Below, one piece after another: positions 1 to 8,881 of a DNA stretch of 64,000 nucleotides. Both the position numbers and the translations under genes were made by a program. This stretch comes from Hoyosella levis (GTDB lineage Bacteria > Actinomycetota > Actinomycetes > Mycobacteriales > Mycobacteriaceae): assembly GCF_026008515.1 (NCBI RefSeq), contig NZ_BQYM01000004.1, positions 124,001 through 188,000 of the forward strand, in the 5' to 3' direction. Position 1 is the stretch's first letter. Each line of letters begins with the position of its first letter. The notes below the pieces were generated by a model that was not told where the DNA came from, searched no databases, and saw only the letters and a program-made list of their open reading frames with translations.

Positions 1-18
1 CGCGCACCGATACGGCGG

Positions 19-1035
19 CTAGAGCCACTTGTTGTGCTTGAACACGGCGAAGAGGGTGAGCCCGGTCAGCAGCATCATCGAGATAGCCATGGGGTAGCCG
101 AGGGTCCAGTGCAGCTCGGGCATGTGCTCGAAGTTCATGCCGTACACAGTGCCGACGAGAGTGGGCGCGAACAGGATCGCCGCCCACGATGAGATGCTCT
201 TGACCTGCTCGTTCTGCGCGAGGCTCGCTGCTGTCATGTTTCGCATCTCCTCGTTCTGCTGTTGCGCGACGAGGGTGAAGTGCACGGTCAGCGCCGTCTG
301 CAGGGTGGCGCGGAACTGGTCGACGTGGTCGGCGAGGCGCAAGGCGTGGTCAAGCACGTCGCGGAGGTAGCGCTGCAGCTCGACGTCCACCTGATATTTT
401 CCGAACCCCCGCTGCAGCGCCTCGATGATGGTCGGGATGGGCCGGATGGCGCGCTGGAACTCGATGACGGTCTCCGAGAGCGCATAGATGCGCCGGGCCA
501 CCTGGGTATCGCCCGTGAAGATCTGGTCCTCGATCTCGTCGATGTCGTTCTCGAGCCCGCGGGCCACGGGCTCGTACTCGTCGACGATGCGGTCAAGGAT
601 GGCGTAGAGGATCGCCTCGGGGCCCATGCGCAGGAGTTCTGGCGCCTTCTCGAGGCGGGACCGGACCACGCCGACCTGGGAGGATTCGGCGTGGCGGATG
701 GTGATGACAAAATCTGGGCCAACAAAGACATGCAGCTCGCCGAACTCGACGCGTTCCTCGGCGTCGATGTAGCGCGCCGGGCGCAGCACGGTGAACAGGA
801 CATTGTCGTAGCGCTCGATCTTGGGGCGCTGGTGCGCCGAGATGGCATCCTCGACCGCGAGGTGGTGCAGGCCGAACTCGGTGGCGAGGGAGTCGATGTC
901 CTCCATGGTCGGGCGGTAGAGACCGATCCAGGCGATGCCGTCGTGCTCACGGATGAGCCCATAGGTCTGCGCGAGGGTGCCGGGCTCAGCGACCCGCACT
1001 CCGTCGACGTAGATCGCGTTGTCGATGATCGCCAT
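19..1035 (-). CDS. corA: CorA-family magnesium/cobalt transporter
   Basis: Inner-membrane channel for Mg2+ and related divalent cations, 338 residues, the usual CorA length. The C-terminus holds two transmembrane helices; the first ends in the family signature GMN (about residues 299-301), and the short loop that follows begins FEHMPELHW. The N-terminal two thirds are the cytoplasmic alpha/beta domain and long stalk helices. The frame is open upstream to 1191, but the ATG at 1035 is preceded by an AGGGGG ribosome site and starts MAIIDNAIYVDG, so I use that start. It is divergent from the small membrane protein at 1143. Identification is secure; ion preference is not visible. Confidence 0.93.
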   Translation of the reverse strand: MAIIDNAIYVDGVRVAEPGTLAQTYGLIREHDGIAWIGLYRPTMEDIDSLATEFGLHHLAVEDAISAHQRPKIERYDNVLFTVLRPARYIDAEERVEFGELHVFVGPDFVITIRHAESSQVGVVRSRLEKAPELLRMGPEAILYAILDRIVDEYEPVARGLENDIDEIEDQIFTGDTQVARRIYALSETVIEFQRAIRPIPTIIEALQRGFGKYQVDVELQRYLRDVLDHALRLADHVDQFRATLQTALTVHFTLVAQQQNEEMRNMTAASLAQNEQVKSISSWAAILFAPTLVGTVYGMNFEHMPELHWTLGYPMAISMMLLTGLTLFAVFKHNKWL

Positions 1036-1142
1036 CGATCCCCCTGCCTGCTTAGGTGTCCTTCGCTTTATATCCGACGGAGCGGCCCGGGGCACGGTGC
1101 TTGCCATAGGAGTTGTCGGTCGCGCCCGGTACCGTAGTGGGC

Positions 1143-1397
1143 GTGGGAAACGAGTATGGACGCTGGACGCGGACGCGAGAGCCGCAAGCACGGGCCGAGA
1201 CGCTGGCGCTTCGAGCCGGCGTAGTGATGTTCGTGGTGGGCGCTCTCGCGCTGGTCGCGATCTTCGTGCTGCATGCCACCGGGGCAGCGCCAGTCCTTGC
1301 CCTCTACCTGGCGAGCCTGCTGTGCCCGGTCGGCTTCATCATGGCGGTACTGGTGCCCGTGCTCAGCACGGCCCGCGAACGCTCCAGGCGGCGGTAG
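1143..1397 (+). CDS. small two-helix membrane protein, leaderless
   Basis: I do not recognise this family. The protein has 84 residues: a basic N-terminus (about 24 residues), two hydrophobic helices (about residues 26-45 and 50-72) with a short loop, and an Arg-rich C-terminus. A TTG at 1113 is also in frame, but the GTG at 1143 lies 7 nt after a TACCGT -10 hexamer (1130-1135) with no ribosome site, the pattern of a leaderless actinobacterial mRNA, so I prefer it. It lies between divergent corA and the yccF gene. Role unknown. Confidence 0.6.
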   Translation: MGNEYGRWTRTREPQARAETLALRAGVVMFVVGALALVAIFVLHATGAAPVLALYLASLLCPVGFIMAVLVPVLSTARERSRRR

Positions 1398-1462
1398 CGC
1401 CCGCAGCTTTTCCCGCGTGGCTGGTTCTTCGAGGCTCGGGCACACTAGGAGGGGGAGGAAAA

Positions 1463-1912
1463 ATGCTGCGTATCATTCTGAACATCATCTGGCTGGTCTT
1501 CGGCGGCTTGTGGCTGGCGTTGCTGTATCTGCTGGCCGGGATCATCTGCTGCGTGCTGATCATCACTATCCCGTTTGGCATCGCGTCGTTCCGCATCGCC
1601 CTCTATGCCTTGTGGCCGTTCGGCAGCACCACGGTTGATCGGCCGACGTCGGGGACGTTCACCCTCGTGGGCAACATCATCTGGCTGCTGGTGGCGGGCA
1701 TCTGGATCGCTTTCGGGCATGTCATCACGGCGTTCGCGCAGGCCATCACGATCATTGGTATTCCGTTGGCGATCGCGAACCTGAAGATGATCCCGATCTC
1801 GCTTATGCCACTGGGCAAGCGCATCGTTCCGGTCGATCAGGCCAGCAACTACCGCAACGGGTATGGGTACGGCCCCGATCCCTTCCAGGGAGCGCAGCGC
1901 TACCCACGCTGA
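1463..1912 (+). CDS. yccF: YccF domain-containing inner membrane protein
   Basis: A 149-residue membrane protein with two tandem YccF-type units: each has a hydrophobic helix pair followed by a basic/aromatic stretch (ALWPFGSTTV near residue 48, and SLMPLGKRIV near residue 113). The family has no proven biochemical role. The ATG at 1463 follows a strong AGGAGGGGGAGG ribosome site; the much longer open frame from 1019 has no such support. From memory, M. tuberculosis Rv0870c, next to moaA2, is the same family, which fits the moaA neighbour here. Confidence 0.85.
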   Translation: MLRIILNIIWLVFGGLWLALLYLLAGIICCVLIITIPFGIASFRIALYALWPFGSTTVDRPTSGTFTLVGNIIWLLVAGIWIAFGHVITAFAQAITIIGIPLAIANLKMIPISLMPLGKRIVPVDQASNYRNGYGYGPDPFQGAQRYPR

Positions 1913-1996
1913 GCATCCCCCTCACGATGACTCGGAACACGCAGTGAGATTGCTGGAATACGGGCATAACCCCGCAAATGTACGCTGGTAGTCACT

Positions 1997-3103
1997 ATGG
2001 CAACTGTCAGACTGGGAATCCCGATGCCAGCGAGCCCGTCCTCCATGCCGGGCGGCGCTGGCGCCATCGGAGCAGCGGGCGCGCCCACTTCCGGGGGCCT
2101 GCTGGACAAGCACGGCCGCACTGCCAAGGACCTACGCGTCTCCCTCACTGATCGCTGCAACCTGCGCTGCACCTACTGCATGCCCGCAGAAGGACTCGAC
2201 TGGATGGACCGCGACGAGGCCCTGGAACTGGCCGAGCTGCAGCGCCTCCTGCGCATCGCGGTGACGATGCTCGGCATCGAGGAGATCCGCTTCACTGGCG
2301 GGGAACCCCTCCTCTACAGCAAGCTCGATGAGCTTGTTCGGTATACGGCCAGCCTCTCCCCCCGTCCCGAGATCTCGCTGACGACGAACGCGCTCGGCCT
2401 GGCCCGCAAGGCAGCAGCATTGAAGGCAGCGGGTCTCGACCGCGTCAACGTTTCCCTCGACACCATCGACCCTGGCCACTTCCACGCGATCACGCGCCGC
2501 GACCGCCTCGACGACGTGCTCACCGGGCTCGACGCTGCGCACCAGGCGGGGTTGCGGCCGGTGAAGGTCAACGCGGTCATCCAGCCCGGCATCAACGAGA
2601 CCGATGCCGCCGAGCTCCTGCAGTTCTGCCTCGACCATGGCTACGAGCTGCGCTTCATCGAGCAGATGCCGCTCGATGCCGGACACGAGTGGCAGCGGGA
2701 GACCTTCATCACCGCCGATCGGATCCTGGAGCTGCTTTCCGCCCGGTTCGACCTCGCGCCCCACCCCGAGCATCGTGGCGCTGCCCCCGCGGAACGTTTC
2801 CTGGTCAACGGTGGCCCCGCCGCGGTCGGGATCATCGCCTCAGTGACCCGCCCCTTCTGCGGAGACTGTGATCGCACCCGCCTCACAGCGGATGGGCAGG
2901 TGCGCAATTGCTTGTTCTCCCACGGCGAGATGGATCTGCGCGCCCTGCTCCGTGGCCCCCGGGCGGTCACCAATGACGCCGATGGTGATCACGTGATCGC
3001 GCAGGCGTGGCGGGACGCGACCTGGGGCAAGCTGCCCGGGCATGCGATCAATGACCCTTCCTTCCTGCAGCCCGCACGCTCGATGAGCGCGATCGGTGGC
3101 TGA
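1997..3103 (+). CDS. moaA: GTP 3',8-cyclase MoaA (molybdopterin step 1)
   Basis: Radical-SAM enzyme that, with MoaC, converts GTP to cyclic pyranopterin monophosphate. The protein has 368 residues. The SAM cluster motif CNLRCTYC is at residues 54-61, the second 4Fe-4S site uses cysteines near 288, 291 and 305 (CGDCDRTR), and the protein ends in the conserved Gly-Gly that reaches into the active site. An extra 40-residue Gly/Ala/Pro-rich N-terminus precedes the core. TACGCT lies 10 nt before the ATG and no ribosome site is visible, so the message may be leaderless. It is followed directly by moaD. moaC, mog and moaE form a separate operon 2 kb away on the other strand. Confidence 0.95.
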   Translation: MATVRLGIPMPASPSSMPGGAGAIGAAGAPTSGGLLDKHGRTAKDLRVSLTDRCNLRCTYCMPAEGLDWMDRDEALELAELQRLLRIAVTMLGIEEIRFTGGEPLLYSKLDELVRYTASLSPRPEISLTTNALGLARKAAALKAAGLDRVNVSLDTIDPGHFHAITRRDRLDDVLTGLDAAHQAGLRPVKVNAVIQPGINETDAAELLQFCLDHGYELRFIEQMPLDAGHEWQRETFITADRILELLSARFDLAPHPEHRGAAPAERFLVNGGPAAVGIIASVTRPFCGDCDRTRLTADGQVRNCLFSHGEMDLRALLRGPRAVTNDADGDHVIAQAWRDATWGKLPGHAINDPSFLQPARSMSAIGG

Positions 3104-3104
3104 G

Positions 3105-3353
3105 ATGACCGTGACCATGCGCTACTTCGCCGCAGCGGGCCGAGCCGCCGGGAAGGACGAGGAGCAGCTCGACATCGCTGGCGGAACCACGCTCGCCGGG
3201 CTAGTGGGAAGCTTGTCGGAACGAGGCCCCGAGCTGGCCCGGGTACTGGGCCGCTGCCAGTTCCTCATCGACGAGCAGGCCGTGTCGGACCAGACCGTTG
3301 TCCTCGTCCCGGGCTGCACCGTTGATGCGCTCCCCCCGTTTGCTGGCGGCTGA
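3105..3353 (+). CDS. moaD: MoaD/ThiS family sulfur carrier protein
   Basis: Small subunit of molybdopterin synthase, 82 residues, beta-grasp fold. It begins TVTMRYFAAAGRAAG, typical of MoaD, and ends in the Gly-Gly that is adenylated and thiocarboxylated to carry sulfur. The ATG at 3105 is one base after the moaA stop; a GTG at 3096 overlapping moaA is an alternative. It should pair with MoaE, encoded at 4715-5290 on the opposite strand. Confidence 0.9.
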   Translation: MTVTMRYFAAAGRAAGKDEEQLDIAGGTTLAGLVGSLSERGPELARVLGRCQFLIDEQAVSDQTVVLVPGCTVDALPPFAGG

Positions 3354-4408
<1,055 letters not shown>

Positions 4409-4458
4409 GCCTCGCCACGAGTCTCCGCGGCTGAACCCGTGAAGCGCTGAACCATCCG

Positions 4459-4488
4459 AAAGGCCCGCCCCGCCAAGGGCGGGCCTTT
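4459..4488 (+). terminator. hairpin terminator after rpf
   Basis: Perfect 12-bp stem AAAGGCCCGCCC (4459-4470) / GGGCGGGCCTTT (4477-4488) with a 6-nt loop, 50 nt after the rpf stop. The stem ends in TTT, typical of intrinsic terminators in these bacteria. Confidence 0.85.
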
Positions 4489-4587
4489 CGCGTTGCGCGC
4501 CACCCTTCGGCGCTGTGGCTGCTCGCCCGCTCCCCCGCTCCCCCGCTCGAGGCTCGTTGGTCGCGGCTCTCTGGTTTGCCGGCTTGC

Positions 4588-4651
4588 CCCGGTTGTGTGC
4601 ACTTTTGCACCCTCCACCGCGCTTGAGAGGGTGCAAAACCGCACACTTCCG
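4588..4651. repeat. dispersed palindrome family A, copy 1
   Basis: Perfect 12-bp arms TTTTGCACCCTC (4603-4614) and GAGGGTGCAAAA (4627-4638), with outer arms GTGTGC (4595-4600) and GCACAC (4641-4646). Ends are CGGTTGTGTG and CACTTCCG. Read on the minus strand it has the same layout as the copies at 15919, 16909 and 30840 (CGGAAGTGT ... ACACAACCG). It lies between convergent rpf and moaE. Confidence 0.8.
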
Positions 4652-4714
4652 AGGCCGGGGTTCGAGACTGGCGTGCCGAAGCCAGGGCACCGCGGCTAGC
4701 CACCCAATGCGAAG

Positions 4715-5290
4715 CTAGGCGCTGTTGACCCATTCGTCGGTGCCGTCGGTGAATACTTGGCGCTTCCAGACGGGAAGCTGCTCCTTGATCTGATCAACGA
4801 GCTCGGCGCACGTGGCGAAGGCCTCGGCGCGGTGGTCGGCGGCGACGGCGCAGACGAGGGCCGCGTCACCGATGGCGAGGGGGCCGATGCGGTGGCTGAC
4901 GGCGATGGCGCGGACTCCGCGGGCGTTCTGGGCGATCTCGGCGACGACTCGCTCGACGATGCTGCCGGCGGTGGGGTGCGCGGTGTAGTCGAGGGCGGTG
5001 ACGCCGCGCCCTCCGTCGTGGTCGCGGACGACTCCGGCGAAGGTGACGATGGCGCCGGCCGCGGGATGCTCGACGAGCCTCTCGTGCTCGGTGGTGTCGA
5101 TGGGGTCGGTGGTGACGGCGGCTAGCCGCACCTCAGCACCCCCAGCTCCCCCGCCCGAGGCCGGGACACCCGAACCAGCCGAGGCCCGAGCCACCGAGGC
5201 CGGGACACCAGAACCCGCCGAGGCCGAGGCAGATTCCCCCGAGGCTCCCCCATCGTCGTCCGGCTCGGGCGCGCTTCGTCCGCTAGTCAT
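4715..5290 (-). CDS. moaE: molybdopterin synthase catalytic subunit MoaE, with low-complexity N-terminus
   Basis: Catalytic subunit that, with MoaD thiocarboxylate, inserts the dithiolene sulfurs into cyclic pyranopterin. The MoaE core covers about residues 58-191 ([18 protein letters not shown], then [29 protein letters not shown] and the catalytic-Lys region [11 protein letters not shown]). The first 55 residues are an unusual Glu/Ala/Gly/Ser/Pro extension with an imperfect internal repeat ([10 protein letters not shown] twice). The ATG at 5290 overlaps the end of mog by 8 nt; the frame runs open to 5626 but only as mog antisense-frame shadow. Third gene of moaC-mog-moaE. Confidence 0.92.
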   Translation of the reverse strand: MTSGRSAPEPDDDGGASGESASASAGSGVPASVARASAGSGVPASGGGAGGAEVRLAAVTTDPIDTTEHERLVEHPAAGAIVTFAGVVRDHDGGRGVTALDYTAHPTAGSIVERVVAEIAQNARGVRAIAVSHRIGPLAIGDAALVCAVAADHRAEAFATCAELVDQIKEQLPVWKRQVFTDGTDEWVNSA

Positions 5291-5756
5291 GGTTGCCGTG
5301 TCCTTGGATCTGGTCGAGGGCGTGCTCGAGGATGGGATCGAGGATGGCGAGGCCGTCCTTGACGCCGCCGCGGGATCCGGGGAGGTTGACGATGAGCGTC
5401 TTGCCGGCGATTCCGGCGACACCTCGGGAGAGCATGGCGGTGGGGATGCGGGCGACGGCGCTCTGGCGCAGTGTCTCGGCGATGCCGGGTATCTGGTAAT
5501 CGAGGAGCGCGGCAGTGTGCTGCGGGGTGGTGTCGGTGGGGCTGAGCCCGGTGCCGCCCGTGGTGAGGATGACGCCGCAGCCGCTCGAGAGGGCGTCGCG
5601 GAGCGCTTGGGCGACAGGCTCGCCATCGGCGACGACGGTGGGCTCGCTGACGGCGAATCCGCGGCCCTGGAGCCATTCGGCGATTAGGGGGCCGGTGCGG
5701 TCGGTGTAGGTACCAGCCGCGGCGCGGGTGGAGGCGACGATGACGGCGGCTTTCAT
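5283..5756 (-). CDS. mog: molybdopterin adenylyltransferase (Mog/MoaB family)
   Basis: Adenylates molybdopterin before molybdate insertion. The 157-residue MogA/MoaB fold has the nucleotide-binding signature [11 protein letters not shown] (about residues 64-74) and the closing [21 protein letters not shown] loop. The ATG at 5756 overlaps the moaC stop as ATGA, indicating translational coupling; a TTG at 5768 is possible but less likely. Middle gene of the moaC-mog-moaE operon, the same order I recall for M. tuberculosis Rv0864-0866. Confidence 0.92.
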   Translation of the reverse strand: MKAAVIVASTRAAAGTYTDRTGPLIAEWLQGRGFAVSEPTVVADGEPVAQALRDALSSGCGVILTTGGTGLSPTDTTPQHTAALLDYQIPGIAETLRQSAVARIPTAMLSRGVAGIAGKTLIVNLPGSRGGVKDGLAILDPILEHALDQIQGHGNHD

Positions 5757-6253
5757 GGTTGCTGCCAATCCCCGGACTTGCCGCCGTGCTTGCTGGTGAC
5801 GCGGATGTTGTTCATCGTCGCACCTGGATCGACGGCCTTGACCATGTCGTGAAGGGTGAGCCCGGTGACAGCGACGGCGGTGAGGGCTTCCATCTCGGCG
5901 CCGGTCTTGCCGGTGGTGGTGATGCGCGCAGTGACGTCGACGGTGGTGTCGTTCAGCTCGAGGTCCACGGTGACGCCGGTCAGCGCGAGGGGGTGGCAGA
6001 GCGGGATGAGGTCGGGGGTGCGCTTGGCGGCCATGATGCCGGCGATGCGGGCGGTGGCCAGCGCGTCGCCCTTGGGCAGCCCGTCCTCGGCGAGGAGTGC
6101 GATGACCCCGGCGGTGGTGTGGAAGGTCCCCTGCGCGATGGCGGTGCGGGCGGTGACGTTCTTGTCACTGATGTCGACCATGCGCGCGGCGCCCCGATTG
6201 TCGACGTGGGTCAATCGGGGCTGCTGGTGCTGCGGTTCGCTTGTGTCGTCCAC
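5753..6253 (-). CDS. moaC: cyclic pyranopterin monophosphate synthase MoaC
   Basis: Converts the MoaA product 3',8-cH2GTP to cPMP. The 166-residue protein shows the core LTHVDNRGAARMVDIS, LIPLCHPLALTGV (metal/substrate His region), the GAEMEALTAVAVTGLTLHDMVKAVD helix and the terminal KHGGKSGDW. The GTG at 6253 is 14 nt after the stop of the small gene upstream, so all four minus-strand genes probably share one message. ATGA overlap with mog downstream. Confidence 0.94.
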   Translation of the reverse strand: MDDTSEPQHQQPRLTHVDNRGAARMVDISDKNVTARTAIAQGTFHTTAGVIALLAEDGLPKGDALATARIAGIMAAKRTPDLIPLCHPLALTGVTVDLELNDTTVDVTARITTTGKTGAEMEALTAVAVTGLTLHDMVKAVDPGATMNNIRVTSKHGGKSGDWQQP

Positions 6254-6267
6254 GGCTGGTGCTGCGG

Positions 6268-6453
6268 TCAGCGGTTCACCACGGTGTAGGGGTGGATATA
6301 GGGCAGCTTGTCGGCGGGCAGCGGGAAGCTGGTCTCGCCGAACGGTGAGAGCGCGCCCGCCATGTCGGAGGCGAGCTCGGTGACGGCATGCGCGCCGTCG
6401 GGGAGCGCGGGCCAGCCGGAGTCAACGTATTGGTTCTTCTTCTTGTCAGCCAC
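6268..6453 (-). CDS. short conserved protein at head of moa operon
   Basis: A 61-residue soluble protein: a Lys-rich start ([14 protein letters not shown]), then [25 protein letters not shown], ending HPYTVVNR. No catalytic motif is visible and the function is unknown. By position (between moaC and the divergent helicase-associated gene) it corresponds to what I recall as Rv0863 in M. tuberculosis, so it is probably a real conserved gene rather than chance. It would be the first gene of the moaC operon. Confidence 0.7.
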   Translation of the reverse strand: MADKKKNQYVDSGWPALPDGAHAVTELASDMAGALSPFGETSFPLPADKLPYIHPYTVVNR

Positions 6454-6534
6454 GGTTCTATTTTGACAGGTCCGGCTCGGTCGCGCGCGGGCGCGGTCCC
6501 ATTTAGGGGTGCGGAGTCTCTACGCTGGTACTCG

Positions 6535-8832
6535 ATGACGCGAACAAGCTCGGACGATGCTGCATTCGATGCATGGCTGCTGGGGCGTGGCGAGGAGTGG
6601 CTCGTGACGCTGCTCTCGGTGCGCCCGGATGTAGCGGTGCCCCCTCCATTGAATGGGCGGGTGCTGTGCGAGCGGGTGCGGCTGCGGGCGTCGGTGCAGC
6701 GCGCGATGGACGAGGCGGACTATTTCACGCTGTCGGTAGTGGAGGCGTTCGTGGTGGCGGGGGCGGTGCGCTCGAGGGTGTCGCCGGATGCCGCGGCCGA
6801 GGTGCTGCGGAGCGCGGGCCTGGCGTTCGCGGAGGCTGATCTCGCGGAGCGGGTGAGGTGGCTGCGGCAGCGCGCACTGCTGTGGGGGGACGATCCTGGC
6901 GCTGGCGACGCGGATGCCGGGCAGCCGGTGCAGTTGCTGGTGGGCGTGGCCGAGTGCGTGCCGTGGCGCGCGGGCAGGCTGGCCTCGTTGCGCGATGTTG
7001 CTTCCGTCGATGCCGTGCCAGGGCTGGTGGCAGGCGTGGACGAGTCGCAGCGGTCGATCCTGGACACGTTGGCGCATGGCTCGCCGGTGGGTTCCACCCG
7101 GGATGCGGATCCCGGTGCGGATGCGGAGCGTCCAGTCCCGCGGCTGATCGATGCGGGGCTGCTCGTGCGGGTGGATGAGCGAACCGTGGAGCTGCCGCAC
7201 CATGTGGGCCAGTGGTTGCGCGGCGATGCGATGGTGGATCCGCACGCGGTGGCCGAGCCCAGTGGTGGCGCGCGCCGGGCTCCGGGCCAGGAGCAGGTGG
7301 ATGGTGCCGCGGCGGGCGAGGTGGCGGACCTGCTGCGCGAGTGCGATGCGCTAGTCGTCGCGCTGGGCGATTCGCCGATGCAAGGGTTGCGCGCGGGTGG
7401 CGTGGGCGTGCGGGAGCTTCGTCGGCTCGCCAAGCAGTCCGGAGTGGCGGAGGAGCGGTCTGCCCTGCTGCTGGAGGTGCTGGTGGAGGCCGGGCTGGTG
7501 GGGAGCCAGCCGGCGACGAGCGGCCTGGTGCTGGAGTGGGCGCCGACGGAGGCGTCGGATGCGTGGGGCCGGGCTGATATGGCGCACCGCTGGTCGGTGC
7601 TGGCGCGGGCGTGGTGGTTGATGCCGCGCAGGCCATGGCTGGTGGGCGAGCGCGATCGCGATGGCAAGCCAGTGGTGGTGCTCTCGGACGAGGTTGGGCA
7701 GGTTTCTGCTCCGGCGGATCGCCGGGTGATCGTGGAGGCGGTCGCGGCAGGCCGTGGTGCTGATGCGCTCGAGGTGCAGCGGTGGTTGCTGTGGCGGTGG
7801 CCGCGCTTGTCGCGCCGCTTTGGTGGCCTCGTGGTGCGCTCGGTGCTCGCGGAGGCGCGGCAGCTGGGAGTAGTCGCGAGCGGAGTGCTATCGGGGCTGG
7901 GCGTCTCTGCTCCAGGGCAGGTTCTGCTCGAGGAGGGCGACCTGACGGCGCTCGCGCGGGCGGTGGACGGGATCTTGCCGGAGCCGCTGGATCATGTGCT
8001 GGTGCAGGCGGACCTGACCGTGGTGGCGCCGGGGCCGTTGATGCCGGAGCTGCAGGAGCAGATGACGCTGGTCGCGGATGTCGAGTCGGCGGGCGCGGCG
8101 ACGGTGTTCCGGGTGACCGAGCGCAGCGTTCTGCGGGCGCTGGACGCGGGCTGGTCGGCGGCGCAGGTGCATCAGTTGTTCGAGAGGCGATCCCGCACCC
8201 CGGTGCCGCAGGCGATGTCGTACCTGGTCGATGACATGGCGCGGCGGCATGGTCGGCTGCGGGTGGGCGTCGGTTCGGCTTTCGTGCGGTGCGAGGATTC
8301 CGCGTTGTTGTCAGAGATCCTGGCGTCGCCGGTGGCCGATGCGCTGGGCCTGCGGGCGCTGGCGCCGACGGTCGCGGTCTCGCAGGCGCCGTTGACGGAG
8401 GTGCTGGAGCGGTTGCGGACGGCGGGGTTCTCCCCCGCTGGCGAGGGTGTGGATGGGGCGATCGTCGATATGCGGCCGCGGGGGACGCGGGTGCCCCCGC
8501 ATCGGATGCCACGGCGCGCGGCCGCGGGGATCCTGCACGCGCCACCGCGGGAGCAGCTCGAGCAGGTTGTGCGCAACGTGCGGGCGGCGGCAGCGGAGCC
8601 GGGCCGGGTGGGCGCGTCGATGTCAGAGACCCTGGCGATGCTGCAGCTGGCGCTGGCAAGCCGGTCGCGGGTGACGATCGGCTACGTGGATGCGCAGGGC
8701 GTGGCAGGGGTCCGGACGGTGGTGCCGGTGTCCGTCGCGGGCGGCCAGCTCGAGGCCGTGGACGCTTCGGCGGGGGTGGCGCGGCGGTTCCCGATGCATC
8801 GGATCAGTGCGGTGACGGTGCACGACGCCTGA
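6535..8832 (+). CDS. helicase-associated protein, Rv0862c-like partner of XPB
   Basis: A 765-residue protein of the actinobacterial family annotated as helicase XPB-associated or helicase C-terminal domain-containing protein. The N-terminal half carries repeated winged-helix-like segments (LRRLAKQSGVAEERSALLLEVL around residue 295); no Walker A motif is visible, so it is not itself an ATPase. The C-terminal part (RVTIGYVDAQGVAGVRTVVPV) resembles a WYL-like SH3 fold, by inference. The ATG at 6535 lies 8 nt after TACGCT (6521-6526) with no ribosome site: leaderless. It is followed after 49 bp by xpb, an arrangement I recall as Rv0862c-Rv0861c. Likely acts with XPB on DNA. Confidence 0.8.
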   Translation: MTRTSSDDAAFDAWLLGRGEEWLVTLLSVRPDVAVPPPLNGRVLCERVRLRASVQRAMDEADYFTLSVVEAFVVAGAVRSRVSPDAAAEVLRSAGLAFAEADLAERVRWLRQRALLWGDDPGAGDADAGQPVQLLVGVAECVPWRAGRLASLRDVASVDAVPGLVAGVDESQRSILDTLAHGSPVGSTRDADPGADAERPVPRLIDAGLLVRVDERTVELPHHVGQWLRGDAMVDPHAVAEPSGGARRAPGQEQVDGAAAGEVADLLRECDALVVALGDSPMQGLRAGGVGVRELRRLAKQSGVAEERSALLLEVLVEAGLVGSQPATSGLVLEWAPTEASDAWGRADMAHRWSVLARAWWLMPRRPWLVGERDRDGKPVVVLSDEVGQVSAPADRRVIVEAVAAGRGADALEVQRWLLWRWPRLSRRFGGLVVRSVLAEARQLGVVASGVLSGLGVSAPGQVLLEEGDLTALARAVDGILPEPLDHVLVQADLTVVAPGPLMPELQEQMTLVADVESAGAATVFRVTERSVLRALDAGWSAAQVHQLFERRSRTPVPQAMSYLVDDMARRHGRLRVGVGSAFVRCEDSALLSEILASPVADALGLRALAPTVAVSQAPLTEVLERLRTAGFSPAGEGVDGAIVDMRPRGTRVPPHRMPRRAAAGILHAPPREQLEQVVRNVRAAAAEPGRVGASMSETLAMLQLALASRSRVTIGYVDAQGVAGVRTVVPVSVAGGQLEAVDASAGVARRFPMHRISAVTVHDA

Positions 8833-8881
8833 TTTTCTGCACAATGGAGGGTCTGTTGCCAAGAGCGTGAGGAGCGTGTGC

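Noticed and set aside
262-1137. 291-codon open frame on the plus strand opposite corA
   Set aside because: Repetitive Asp/Val/Glu/Leu composition typical of an antisense GC-rich shadow; the minus strand carries clear CorA motifs.
6725-8659. 644-codon open frame opposite the Rv0862c-like gene
   Set aside because: Pro/Ala/Arg-rich shadow with no domain; the plus strand is collinear with a known family.
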